Positions 34,855-43,844 of a stretch of 56,879 bases of DNA are shown here, one piece after another. The notes beneath the pieces were generated by a model. It saw only the letters and a program-made list of their open reading frames with translations. It was not told where the DNA came from and made no database searches. Each line of letters opens with the position of its first letter. Position 1 is the first letter of the stretch. Source of the stretch: an uncultured Myxococcales bacterium. GTDB lineage: Bacteria; Myxococcota_A; UBA9042. Where the stretch lies: NCBI GenBank assembly GCA_903924465.1, contig CAIYBN010000118.1, positions 1 to 56,879 of the forward strand, read 5' to 3'. The translations under genes were made by a program, and so were the position numbers.

Positions 34855-35546
34855 AGACGGCAGTCGTGACCGGTGCGAGCAGCGGCGTCGGTGCTGAAAT
34901 TGCCCGGCGTTTTGTTGCGCAGGGCTGGCAAGTGTTTGGCTTGGCTCGCAATACCACCGCGCTGTCGACGCTGCAGCGGGAGCTGGGCACGACGTTTCAA
35001 CCAGTGCCCGTCGACATCCGCCAGGTAGAGTCGGTCACGCGGGCCTTTGCGCAGATCGCCAAGCAGGTTTCGTCCATCGATCTGCTGGTCAACAATGCCG
35101 CGGTATTCAAGATGGCGCCATTCGCCGCTTGCAGCGTCGCCGACATCGATACGCTGATCGACACCAATCTGAAGGGCACGCTGTACTGCACGCACGCCGC
35201 GCTGCCACTTCTGGTCGCGGGCAGTCGCATCGTCAACATCGGCTCGGTTTCCGGCACCCACGGCATCGCGACGCAGGCCATCTACTGTGCCAGCAAGTTC
35301 GGTGTCGATGGCTTCGCCGAAGCGCTCAACCAGGAGTTGATCGGCCAAGGCATCTCCATGACGACGATTTGCCCCGGTGGCATCGACACGCCGCTCTGGC
35401 AGGAAGACGGCAACCCCTATCCCGGCGATTTGTCCAAGCTACTGACCTCGGGCGATATTGCCGCAATGGTGACCTACATCGCGGACTTGCCCGCGCGCGT
35501 GGTGCTCAAGAAGATTGTCGTGTTTCCCAGCAATGAGTGGCACTGA
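34851..35546 (+). CDS. Short-chain dehydrogenase/reductase
   Basis: A 231-residue classical SDR. TGASSGVGAEIA binds the nucleotide; NNAAVF is the NNAG-type motif; GSVSG holds the catalytic Ser and YCASK the Tyr and Lys. I chose the ATG at 34851, which overlaps the cyclase stop (ATGA) and has GGGAG six bases before it; the open frame extends to 34563 but belongs to the cyclase region. The absence of Arg after the first strand does not allow me to separate NAD from NADP use. In this operon it probably oxidises or reduces the cyclitol made by the cyclase. Confidence 0.9.
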   Translation: MKTAVVTGASSGVGAEIARRFVAQGWQVFGLARNTTALSTLQRELGTTFQPVPVDIRQVESVTRAFAQIAKQVSSIDLLVNNAAVFKMAPFAACSVADIDTLIDTNLKGTLYCTHAALPLLVAGSRIVNIGSVSGTHGIATQAIYCASKFGVDGFAEALNQELIGQGISMTTICPGGIDTPLWQEDGNPYPGDLSKLLTSGDIAAMVTYIADLPARVVLKKIVVFPSNEWH

Positions 35547-35576
35547 ACCCCGCAAGTTCGGCGCGAGGAGATGCAA

Positions 35577-36296
35577 ATGATTCTGGTCCTGACGATGGCT
35601 GGTCGCTACCAGCGGTTTGCCGATGAAGGCTTCAAGACACCCAAATACCTACTTCCATGGGGCGATCGCACGATCTTGTCGGTGATTCTTTCGGAACTGT
35701 GGGAAGGTGGCGTGTTTTCAGACGTGCTGCTGGTTGCCAATTACCGCGATGAAGCCTACATGCCCCACGTTCGCGCGGTGATGCGCCGCCACGGCATTGC
35801 GCCTGCGAACCTGATCCTGACGCACGACACGAGCGGCCAAGCCGAAACGGCGATGATCGGCGCGAGCGCGGCCAAGGCCTTGGTCGGCGACGCAGACATT
35901 GGCCTTGTGTTCCACAACATCGACACGATCCTGTGCGGCCGCAACTACCAGACGCTGAAGCAAGGTCTGGCGCAAGCGGACGGCTACATCGACGTGTTTC
36001 ACTCCAACAACCGCAGCTACAGCTACGTGCTCGTCGACGCCGATCGCCGCGTCTTCGAAATCGCCGAGAAAATCGTGGTCTCCGATCTCGCGACGTCCGG
36101 GCTGTACGGCTTCAAGAACGCAAAAGTCTTTGAAGAATTCTACCGCCCTGGCGAAGACCTGTACATCAGCGCGATTTACAAGCGGATGATTGCGGCAGGT
36201 CGTGTCGTCCGCGTCGGCGAAGCCCACCACGAGAGCGACACCATCGTTCTCGGCACACCAGACGAGTACATGAACGCGTCCCTGCTGCGGTTGTAG
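35577..36296 (+). CDS. Sugar/cyclitol-phosphate nucleotidyltransferase
   Basis: A 239-residue nucleotidyltransferase of the GT-A-like fold. The lead VLTMAGRYQRFADEGFKTPK with KYLLPWG is the nucleotide-binding and Lys motif of this family (usually G-x-G-x-R; here AGRYQRF). The Asp of HNIDTIL should bind the metal. I chose the ATG at 35577 because GAGGAG lies six bases before it; the ATG at 35571 touches that site. It follows the SDR by 30 bases and closes the operon. Its stop is three bases from the stop of the convergent giant lipoprotein gene. It probably activates the phosphorylated product with a nucleotide. Confidence 0.85.
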   Translation: MILVLTMAGRYQRFADEGFKTPKYLLPWGDRTILSVILSELWEGGVFSDVLLVANYRDEAYMPHVRAVMRRHGIAPANLILTHDTSGQAETAMIGASAAKALVGDADIGLVFHNIDTILCGRNYQTLKQGLAQADGYIDVFHSNNRSYSYVLVDADRRVFEIAEKIVVSDLATSGLYGFKNAKVFEEFYRPGEDLYISAIYKRMIAAGRVVRVGEAHHESDTIVLGTPDEYMNASLLRL

Positions 36297-36299
36297 GCG

Positions 36300-39200
36300 T
36301 CAGCGCACACAGCGGACGCTGCCCGAATTGAAGACGTTCAGAAAGAGCGTGAAGCCGTCGCCGAAGCGCACGCTCCAGATGTTCGCAGAAGAATTGGCAT
36401 AGGTGTCGCTGGAGAAGTAGGAGTCCGTGCCTGCGACGAACACCTTGTCGATGATCACCGGCACAATCCGACGGTCGACCAGCGACTCCAGTTCCTGCAA
36501 TTTCGGCAAGCGCCAGCCGCCGCCGTCCAGGTTCAGGCTGCCACACGTCGTCATCGCCGCCGCGAAACCATTGGCCCCTTGGTCCAACAACTGCCAATTC
36601 AGGCCCGTCAAGGTATCCAGCACCCAGCCTTTGCTGGTATCGCTGCCATAGCGCGCGCCAGGTTGAATCGTCGTCAGGAACGGCGAACGGACGCAGCGCA
36701 CGCGATGCAGGTTGGCCGACGGCTCTACGCTCGTCTTGCCGTCGCCGAAATTGACCAGCCAGTAGTTGATGAAATCCGTGTATTGCACCGCGGTCCAGTA
36801 GCCCGCGTTCACCGTGTTGCTGGCGAACACGCTGCCGATCGCCGGGATGTAGGTCGTCGTGTCGCGCAGCGTCAGCAATTCTGCGACCGTGGGCAAACGC
36901 CAGTCGTTCAGGCCGTTCAAGCCCAGGTTGGTGCAGTACAACGCGGCGTTCGCCTGCGATCGGTCGATGCCGGCGTCGACCTTTTGCCAGGTCAGGTAGC
37001 TGTTCTTATCGCTGATCATGCCGTCGCCGCTGTCGACGAGATACGCGTTCGGTGACGCCTGGCGGATGCCCCACGCCGGATAGTCCGGCGCGCAGACGCG
37101 GCTGCCGTCGGCCAAGGTGATGGCCGGGTGTGTAGTCGGGCAGTTGGTGTTCTTGGGCAACGACAGCACGTAGCTGGGCACAGGGCCGCATGCGCCGAGG
37201 AAGCACTGCAAGTTGGTGCCGCAGACCGTGCCGTTGGCGGCCGTCACGTGCTTGCAGCCGGCGACCGCGTCGCACGTGTCAACCGAGCAAGCATTGCCGT
37301 CGTCGCAGCTGATGGCGACGCCGGTGCAGGCGCCGTTCGCGCAAAAATCGCTCGTCGTGCAGACGCTGTTGTCGTTGCACGCGGCGTTCACGTTGCCATG
37401 GGTGCAGCCGGTGACATTGTCACACGCGTCGCTGGTGCACACGTTCAGGTCGTCGCAGGCCAAGGGTGTGCCCACGCACGCGCCGCCCGCGCACGAGTCC
37501 GCGGACGTGCACGCGCTGCCGTCGCTGCACGGAATGCCGTCGGCGTTGGTGGTGTAGCAGCCCGTCGCTTTCGCGCACGCGTCGGTCGTGCACACGTTGC
37601 CATCGCTGCAGTTGGTCGTATTGCCGGCGCAAACGCCGTTGTTGCAGCTGTCGCTGGCGGTGCACTTGTTGTTGTCGTCGCACACGGCGGAAATCGAGGT
37701 GTGCGTGCAACCAGATGTCGGATCGCAGGCGTCGCTGGTGCACGGGTTCTTGTCGTTGCAGTCGAGCGCGGTGCCGCTGCAAAATCCGTTCGCACACGTG
37801 TCGGCCGACGTGCAGGCATTGCCGTCGGAGCACGGCGCGGTGTTGTTGCTCGACGTGCAGGTCGTGCCGTTCGTGCAGACGTCGGTCGTGCAAGCGTTGC
37901 CATCGGAACAGGCGGTCGTCGTGGGCACGTGGACGCAGCCGGTGAACGGGTCGCAGCTGTCGTCGGTGCAAATGTCCTTGTCGTCGCAGCCAATCGTCGT
38001 GCCGAGGCAGGCGCCGCTGCTGCACGTGTCGCCGGTCGTGCATTGGTTGCCGTCGTTGCAGCCGGTCGAGTTGAACGCGTGCACGCAGCCCTTGCCGGTG
38101 ACGCAGCTGTCGTCCGTGCAGGTCGTGCCATCGTCGCAGTTCAGCGTGCTGCCCTTGCAGATACCGGACTTGCAGGCGTCGCCGGTGGTACAGACATTGC
38201 CGTCGTTGCAATTGCTGGTGTTGTTGACGTTGATGCAGCCTTTCACGGCGTCGCACACGTCCGTCGTGCACGCGTTGCCATCATTGCAGCCACCCGTGTT
38301 GCTGGTGAAAACGCAGCCTTTGGTCTGGTCGCAGGTGTCGTCCGTGCACACGTTCTGGTCGTCGCAGACGGTGGTGACGCCGCTGCACAGGCCGAGCGCA
38401 CACGTGTCGCCGTCGGTGCAGGCGTTGCCGTCGTCGCAGGTGACGCTGGCCTGCGCGTGGACGCAGCCCATGCCGGACTGGCAGCTGTCCGCGGTGCACG
38501 GATTGCCATCCTCGCAGCTCAGCGTGACGCCGACGCACGCGCCGTTGCTGCACTTGTCGCCCATCGTGCAGGCGTTGTTGTCCGTGCAGCCCAACTGGTT
38601 GTTGGCGTGCGTGCAGCCGCTGCCGGACTGACAGGCGTCGTTGGTGCACGGATTGCCGTCGTTGCAGTCGCTCAGGGTGCCGATGCAGCCGCCCTGCTGG
38701 CACGTGTCGCCGGTGGTGCACGCGTTGCCGTCGTCGCAAGCGCTGGTGGTGTTGCCGTAAGTGCAGCCCTGGCCCGCGCTGCAGACGTCCGTCGTGCACG
38801 AATTCCCATCATCGCAATTCGTCGGGACGCCCGCGCAGCTGCCATTTTGGCACATGTCGCCGTCAGTGCAGGCGTTGCCGTCGTTGCAGAACGCGGTCGT
38901 GTTCTTGTAGACGCAGCCCACCGCGGGCTGGCAACTGTCCGTGGTGCACGCGTTGTTGTCCTCGCAGACAATCGCGCTGCCGACGCAGCCGCCATCCTGG
39001 CATGTGTCGCCGACGGTGCACGCATTGCCGTCGTAGCACTGGACCGTAACGTTCTGGTGCACGCAGCCGTCGGTCGCGGAACAGCTGTCGTTCGTGCACA
39101 CGTTGGCGTCGTCGCAGTCGAGCGGGCCACCTGTGCAGATGCCCGAGGCGCACGAGTCGCCGGTGGTGCATGCGTTGCCGTCTGAGCAGGCCACGGTGCT

Positions 39201-40256
39201 CGCCGGATGCTGGCAGCCCTTGGCGCCGGAACAAACGTCCGTGGTGCAGGCATTGCCGTCGTCGCAGGAAACGTTGTCGATGATGCCGTCGCAATCGTCG
39301 TCCACCGCGTTGCAGATTTCCTTGGCACCCGGATGTGTGGCGGAGTTGCCGTCGTCGCAGTCGGTCGAGTCTGTGACGTAACCGGGCGGCTGCACGCAGC
39401 CTTGCACGACCACCTTCGGGTTGCCAAAACCGTCGTTGTCGGCGTCCTGATGGTAGGCGGTCGACACGCCCTCGTCCGTGAGACCATTGCAGTTGTCGTC
39501 CTTGCCATTGCAGATTTCGAGAGCCGCCGTGGGTCCCACGCACGTGGTCAAGCCGTCCACGGTGCATTTGCGGGTCCCTGCGCACGTTCCGGCGGCGTTT
39601 TGCACCAAACAGCTGGTACTGGCGCCGTCCAGGATGGCCTTGGGTGAACAGCTGCACTCGCCGCTGGTCAAGACGCACTGCTTGCCCGCGCCTTTTTCGC
39701 CAGCGACCACCTGGCATTGATAGCCACTCGGACAGTCAGAACCGACGTCGCAGCCGCCGCCGCAGAAATGGCCCGACGTGCCGTTGGCGATGCACAGCGC
39801 GCCGGGATTCACCTGGCTGCATTGCGCGTCGGTATCGCAAGGCCGACACAGAGCGACGAATTGCGGCAGGCACAGGAACGCGGCGTCGGAACTGCCCGCA
39901 ACTTGGCCACATTTGAAGCCGTTGGGGCAACAGTCCACGCACGCTTGGCTGCAAATCTTGCCGGCGGCGCTGTCGACGCAGTAGCCGCTCTGACAATCCC
40001 CGGCGGTTGCACACGAAGCGCCGGGTTCGCCAGCGGCCGGGGATGCGGGAAACTCGCAGGAAGTCTTGGTGTCTGCTTTCGCGGCGTCGCTGCCGGCGCC
40101 ATCCGCATCACCATGGAGGACGTCGGACCCGACGCTTCCGTCATTCTTGCTCGCGGCCGACGCGTCGTCGGAATTCCCGACAGATGCCGCCGTCTTGCTG
40201 CCGCCACACGCCAGACAGATGCCACAGAAGGCTGTCAACCACGCTGAATACCGCAT
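36300..40256 (-). CDS. Giant lipoprotein with 27 cysteine-rich units, MopE-like and DUF1566-like domains
   Basis: A 1318-residue exported lipoprotein. I chose the ATG at 40256 because it begins a signal peptide with lipobox ICLAC; the frame extends to 40640 without exported character. Asp/Ser-rich stalk follows, then cysteine-rich modules (YCVDSAAGKICSQACVDCC). Two MopE-like putative metal-binding motifs are present (EICNGKDDNCNGLTDEG and DADNDGFGNP with EICNAVDDDCDGIID). Then 27 units of the form C-x-D-x-N-x-C-T-x-x-D-x-C run for over 650 residues. Two DUF1566-like modules end the chain (DWRLPTVAELLTL, GWRLPKLQELESL), each finished by RCVR. It is probably a long, disulfide-stiffened surface fibre or adhesin. 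Confidence 0.88.
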   Translation of the reverse strand: MRYSAWLTAFCGICLACGGSKTAASVGNSDDASAASKNDGSVGSDVLHGDADGAGSDAAKADTKTSCEFPASPAAGEPGASCATAGDCQSGYCVDSAAGKICSQACVDCCPNGFKCGQVAGSSDAAFLCLPQFVALCRPCDTDAQCSQVNPGALCIANGTSGHFCGGGCDVGSDCPSGYQCQVVAGEKGAGKQCVLTSGECSCSPKAILDGASTSCLVQNAAGTCAGTRKCTVDGLTTCVGPTAALEICNGKDDNCNGLTDEGVSTAYHQDADNDGFGNPKVVVQGCVQPPGYVTDSTDCDDGNSATHPGAKEICNAVDDDCDGIIDNVSCDDGNACTTDVCSGAKGCQHPASTVACSDGNACTTGDSCASGICTGGPLDCDDANVCTNDSCSATDGCVHQNVTVQCYDGNACTVGDTCQDGGCVGSAIVCEDNNACTTDSCQPAVGCVYKNTTAFCNDGNACTDGDMCQNGSCAGVPTNCDDGNSCTTDVCSAGQGCTYGNTTSACDDGNACTTGDTCQQGGCIGTLSDCNDGNPCTNDACQSGSGCTHANNQLGCTDNNACTMGDKCSNGACVGVTLSCEDGNPCTADSCQSGMGCVHAQASVTCDDGNACTDGDTCALGLCSGVTTVCDDQNVCTDDTCDQTKGCVFTSNTGGCNDGNACTTDVCDAVKGCINVNNTSNCNDGNVCTTGDACKSGICKGSTLNCDDGTTCTDDSCVTGKGCVHAFNSTGCNDGNQCTTGDTCSSGACLGTTIGCDDKDICTDDSCDPFTGCVHVPTTTACSDGNACTTDVCTNGTTCTSSNNTAPCSDGNACTSADTCANGFCSGTALDCNDKNPCTSDACDPTSGCTHTSISAVCDDNNKCTASDSCNNGVCAGNTTNCSDGNVCTTDACAKATGCYTTNADGIPCSDGSACTSADSCAGGACVGTPLACDDLNVCTSDACDNVTGCTHGNVNAACNDNSVCTTSDFCANGACTGVAISCDDGNACSVDTCDAVAGCKHVTAANGTVCGTNLQCFLGACGPVPSYVLSLPKNTNCPTTHPAITLADGSRVCAPDYPAWGIRQASPNAYLVDSGDGMISDKNSYLTWQKVDAGIDRSQANAALYCTNLGLNGLNDWRLPTVAELLTLRDTTTYIPAIGSVFASNTVNAGYWTAVQYTDFINYWLVNFGDGKTSVEPSANLHRVRCVRSPFLTTIQPGARYGSDTSKGWVLDTLTGLNWQLLDQGANGFAAAMTTCGSLNLDGGGWRLPKLQELESLVDRRIVPVIIDKVFVAGTDSYFSSDTYANSSANIWSVRFGDGFTLFLNVFNSGSVRCVR
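37252..39273 (-). repeat. Coding array of 27 cysteine-rich units
   Basis: About 2.0 kb of the lipoprotein gene encodes 27 consecutive units of roughly 25 residues (about 75 bases), in alternating short and long forms: CDDGNxCTxDxC-x-x-x-x-GC and CNDGNxCTxGDxC-x-x-G-x-C-x-G. The DNA has diverged enough that the repeats are clearest at protein level. Each unit has six cysteines or fewer. Confidence 0.85.
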
Positions 40257-40518
40257 TCCATCGTTCCCGGGCCGCAAGGCCGCCGCGACACGCGCAGCTG
40301 AACGTGAACGATGGCGGAATGTCCGCCAATGATCAATGGTCAAGCGCGCCGTGACCCTGACATTTGCACACCAAAAAGCGACTTGCGGTGGCCTTGCGAC
40401 AGGCGTACCTTCCGGCGCGCGCGGGTCATGTTCGGCCCGTGCACCCTGCCCACCCGCCGCCGCAGCCGCCGCCACAAACAGCGACCGCAGCCGACTTGCC
40501 TGCCACCAGGAGGTCGCC
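40257..40518. other. Divergent intergenic region
   Basis: About 260 bases between the giant lipoprotein (minus) and the small gene at 40519 (plus). It should hold promoters for both. I see no clear -35/-10 pair. The open frames crossing it have no domain or site support. Confidence 0.4.
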
Positions 40519-40875
40519 ATGCCCATGAATCCTGTCCAGACCTCGGCAGCCCCTCCCGCATTGCCGCTCGTCACCTTGATCGCCCAGCTGGAATGCTGCG
40601 AAAGCGATTCGATCCGCCTGCTTGGCCCCGCGTCGGCCAAGCGCTTGCAGCAGTGGCGCCGCCATCAGGAAGATCCAGTGCGCCTCGCCGCGTTTATCCG
40701 GGATTGCCTGCGACGGACGTCCGTGACGGGCTGGGCGCTGCACCAAAAGGGCGGTCTGAGCCTGGAAGCGATCGCGATCGCCTGTGGTGCGCCGCTGTTC
40801 ACGCAGCAGGACGTCGACCACGCGCGTGAGACGCTCGGGCTGGTTGCCGGTCATGCGGTGGTTGCGCGGCGCTGA
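40519..40875 (+). CDS. Small protein, unknown function
   Basis: A 118-residue protein with an excellent ribosome binding site, AGGAGG, six bases before the ATG at 40519. It is rich in Ala, Arg and Leu, has no signal peptide and no membrane span, and contains three cysteines in its middle (ECC, DCL). A helical pattern such as RLLGPASAKRLQQWRRH and a second helix near the end suggest an all-alpha fold. A resemblance to helix-turn-helix or CARD-like proteins cannot be shown. It is transcribed alone, divergent from the giant lipoprotein. Confidence 0.7.
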   Translation: MPMNPVQTSAAPPALPLVTLIAQLECCESDSIRLLGPASAKRLQQWRRHQEDPVRLAAFIRDCLRRTSVTGWALHQKGGLSLEAIAIACGAPLFTQQDVDHARETLGLVAGHAVVARR

Positions 40876-40939
40876 CCGTGTGTCTCGCGTCGCCGGGGAG
40901 CGGAATCGGACTTCTCCGGATCGCCTGTGAGTCGGCCGG

Positions 40940-41902
40940 TCAAATCACCCAAGCCCGCAACGCCACCGCAATCGCCGTCAGCGCGGCACAAATCAAATAC
41001 AGCACCAGCACGGTCAAGCGTGGGCTCAGACCGAGATCCAGCAGTCGGTGATGGATGTGTTCGCGGTCAGAATGGAACGGCGATTTGCCACGCACCGCGC
41101 GACGACCGAAGGCCAGGAATGTGTCGACGATCGGCAAGCCAAGCGCCAGGACCGGCAGCAGCAGCGCCAACGCGGTGGAACGTTTGGAAACTGTCCAAAG
41201 TGACGCCACGGCGAACATGTAGCCGATGCCCATGCTGCCGGAATCGCCCATGAAGATCAGCGCTGGCGAAAAATTGTAGAGCAGGAATCCGAGCGAGGCG
41301 CCGCCCAGGACGGCGGCGAAGAGGCCGAGGATCAGGTTGCCGTCCATCAGCGCGATGAGGAACAGGGCCAACGAGGCAAAGACCGCGACACCGGCGGCGA
41401 GGCCATCCAAGCCGTCGATGAGGTTCATGGCGTTGACGATGCCGCAGACCCACAAAATCGTGATCGGCAGGGACAGCAGCCCCAGGTCGTACGCGGTGCC
41501 GAAAAGGCTGAACGAGTCAAAGCGCAGGCCGACAAACCACAACAACAGCGCCACGGACGATTGCACACCGAGCTTGGCCCACGCGCCGCAGCCGCGGATG
41601 TCGTCGTAGATGCCAAGACCCAGGATCGCCAGGGCGCCGATGAAGAAGGCGTGGAGGCGGGTGTCGTGGCCGCGCAGTTCGTTGGCGAACGTGTTGGTGT
41701 AGAACAGCAGCGCGACGAGCGGCGACAAGTAGCCGGCGGCCAGCGCGATGCCGCCCAGACGGGGAATGGCGTTCACGTGGATCTTCCGGACGCCATCGGG
41801 CTGATCAAACAGCCGCAGCCAGCGCGCCAAATGCAGCACCGGCGAGGTGGTCAGCGCGGCAATGCCGAGAGCCATCAGGAATGCCATGAGAAAAGTGCGC
41901 AA
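40940..41902 (-). CDS. wecA: Undecaprenyl-phosphate sugar-phosphate transferase (WecA/MraY family)
   Basis: An integral membrane enzyme of about 320 residues with roughly ten helices. It transfers a sugar-1-phosphate, probably GlcNAc-type, from UDP to undecaprenyl phosphate to start a polysaccharide. NAMNLIDGLDGLAAG, YDDIRG, MGDSGSMGIG and EHIHHRLLDLG are the cytoplasmic active-site loops; HIHHR is typical of the WecA/TagO branch rather than MraY. The start is unclear. I use the TTG at 41902 (GGAG ten bases upstream); ATG at 41887 begins directly at the first helix, and a GTG at 42007 would add an Arg-rich, non-membrane part. It follows the heparinase-like gene in a minus-strand polysaccharide unit. 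Confidence 0.9.
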   Translation of the reverse strand: MRTFLMAFLMALGIAALTTSPVLHLARWLRLFDQPDGVRKIHVNAIPRLGGIALAAGYLSPLVALLFYTNTFANELRGHDTRLHAFFIGALAILGLGIYDDIRGCGAWAKLGVQSSVALLLWFVGLRFDSFSLFGTAYDLGLLSLPITILWVCGIVNAMNLIDGLDGLAAGVAVFASLALFLIALMDGNLILGLFAAVLGGASLGFLLYNFSPALIFMGDSGSMGIGYMFAVASLWTVSKRSTALALLLPVLALGLPIVDTFLAFGRRAVRGKSPFHSDREHIHHRLLDLGLSPRLTVLVLYLICAALTAIAVALRAWVI

Positions 41903-42113
41903 GGCGCCATGACTCCGAACGGAAGAAATTCCCGTCTTGCCGGGTTCCGATCGAGCCCGTGCCCTCTTGGTTGCCGACGAGAGCGGCCAGGATCTTACCG
42001 CACTCACCGTGCTGCCACAAATGCCCGGTCGAGCGTTTCTCGCTGAGGTGGGCGCGGAGCACGCCCGAGGGATTCACCTGCCCCACGCCTGGGCGCGTTT
42101 GCCGGGCTGTCGG

Positions 42114-43844
42114 TTACACCCGCGCCACCAGCGCTGCCCACGGCGCGGCGAAGCGTTCCTGCGCCTGATCGGCTTCCGTGCCGCCCAGCACAATCCACGT
42201 TCCTTGCCCGTCGACGGGGGCGTGGAACTCGTGGCCTTCGCAGATCTGGCCTCGGCTGGGAAATCGCAGTCCCGTCGCCAGGCTCAGCGGACGGGACGCG
42301 CGGACCTGAATGCGCTCCCGGCCGATCTGGAGGCGTTCCACACCGACAGGCTGAACCTGTGGCGCCAACAGCAACCGCGAAATCGCTTCACCCGGGCCTC
42401 GCAACAGGTCGGCGATGACCAGCTTGCCGCTCGGGTGATGGGCGCAGAGCCGGCCGTGCCGGTGCGTCTCGTTTGGCCAGACGTGGACCGCCGTCAGCCA
42501 ATCCCAACCGTCCAGACGACCGGTCTCCACGTGCGCGACATGGCCGCGCGCGCCCACGCGAAACGCGCCCCACAGTTCCAATTGCGGCACGTTCCGCACT
42601 TCCACGGTCGAATGGCTTGGTTCATGACGGTTCAGTTCGCGATGCGGATCCCCTTCGTAGCCGGCAAGCCCGGCGTCCGCCAGAATGCGCACGTCGTTGC
42701 GGCTCCATTCCACCGACAGTGTGTCGGCGTGGGCGTGACCGGGCTGAGGCGTCCAGGTCGGCGGTGCGGTGTGAACCACGGCAAAGTGACCGCCGTGACG
42801 CGACTGCCAAATCGACTGTTTGGCGTCCGTCTCGCCACGCCCAGACGCTCCCAGCGCCGTCCGCGTCATCGGCAGGCCATCCAGCGCCGTCGGATCCGTG
42901 TCGCCGAATGCCGGCAGGCGGCCGTCGGGATGCAGCGCGGCCGCAAGCCAACCCACGGCGCGTTGCACGAGGTGGTCGTAGCGCATCCGCATCGTGCCTT
43001 GCGGCCAGAGCGCGCGCACCGTCAGCAGATCTTCCACCAACAGCGCATGGTACATCGGCGAGGACTCCACGTGCGCGCCGTCGCCGGGGAACTGCCGTTC
43101 CACTTCGTCCGCGAGCGCCTCGCACGCCCGCGTGCCGCGCCCCCACGCCAGTTCCGCCACAGCGCTCGCGGCGCGATCGACCAGCAGGTGATTGCCGTCC
43201 AGGTGGCGCTCTGCCAGAAAGCCCAGATCGCACGCGGCAGCAGCGGCAATCGCGAGCAAAAGATCGCGCACGGCCGCGTGCACCTCCGTCCAACGATCCC
43301 GGCCATGGTGTTCGGCCAGCGTCAGGCGCGCCGCAGCGCGGGTCGCGGCAAGCGTCCGCCGCGCCCGGGGATAGGGTTCCCACGGTTTATCCAGTCGCGC
43401 CGACTGCGCCGCCCAGCTTTGCAGCGGCTCCTGCAACGCCGCGATCCGGCCATTGTCCTGCAGCAACGCATCCGCGACCAGCGCGTCGGCCCAATCCAGG
43501 TAGTGCGCTTCGTAAATTTCCAGTGGTCGGGCGCCCGTCAGGGACCAATGCTCGGGTGGAAACGCCGCGACGTCGCGACCTGCGAGCACCAGCCGTCCTG
43601 CCAGCAGCGCGCGCGCATCCGGCTGTGGCGCGTTGCCCAGAGCGGTGCCGAGTGCAATCAACGCCTCATGGCGGGCCACCCGCGCAGCGTCCTGGCCGCG
43701 CTGCCGCCAGAAAGCCACGATCGCCGGCAGGCCCGGCCGCCAGATCGCCTTGCGGGCGTCGTTCGCCAAACGAAACGCGTGCATCTGCACCGGCAAAGGC
43801 CCGAGCGTGCGCCACCATAGCGCTGCGTCGTCGGTCAGGCTCAT
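42114..43844 (-). CDS. Heparinase II/III-family protein
   Basis: A 576-residue protein of the heparinase II/III and alginate-lyase-like family. The N-terminal helical toroid is followed by HVESSPMYHALLVEDLL, then FGDTDPTALD, and the beta-sandwich part with PGHAHADTLSVEW and NRHEPSHSTVEVRN. The His residues and the Tyr of SSPMYH match the catalytic region of these uronate lyases. There is no signal peptide, as in many members that sit in polysaccharide clusters and may act during assembly. The ATG overlaps the stop of the glycosyltransferase gene by four bases and has AAGGA upstream. Confidence 0.88.
   Translation of the reverse strand: MSLTDDAALWWRTLGPLPVQMHAFRLANDARKAIWRPGLPAIVAFWRQRGQDAARVARHEALIALGTALGNAPQPDARALLAGRLVLAGRDVAAFPPEHWSLTGARPLEIYEAHYLDWADALVADALLQDNGRIAALQEPLQSWAAQSARLDKPWEPYPRARRTLAATRAAARLTLAEHHGRDRWTEVHAAVRDLLLAIAAAAACDLGFLAERHLDGNHLLVDRAASAVAELAWGRGTRACEALADEVERQFPGDGAHVESSPMYHALLVEDLLTVRALWPQGTMRMRYDHLVQRAVGWLAAALHPDGRLPAFGDTDPTALDGLPMTRTALGASGRGETDAKQSIWQSRHGGHFAVVHTAPPTWTPQPGHAHADTLSVEWSRNDVRILADAGLAGYEGDPHRELNRHEPSHSTVEVRNVPQLELWGAFRVGARGHVAHVETGRLDGWDWLTAVHVWPNETHRHGRLCAHHPSGKLVIADLLRGPGEAISRLLLAPQVQPVGVERLQIGRERIQVRASRPLSLATGLRFPSRGQICEGHEFHAPVDGQGTWIVLGGTEADQAQERFAAPWAALVARV

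Noticed and set aside
37128..39185. A 685-residue plus-strand open frame
   Set aside because: It is the shadow of the cysteine-rich array of the minus-strand lipoprotein; repeats in its protein simply mirror the array.
37252..39273. A repeated array that could be read as CRISPR-like
   Set aside because: The repeat is at protein level, with cysteine spacing kept and DNA diverged; there are no identical repeats with unique spacers and no cas genes.
40257..40640. N-terminal extension of the giant lipoprotein to 40640
   Set aside because: The extension has no signal-like or domain sequence, while the ATG at 40256 begins a clear lipoprotein signal peptide.
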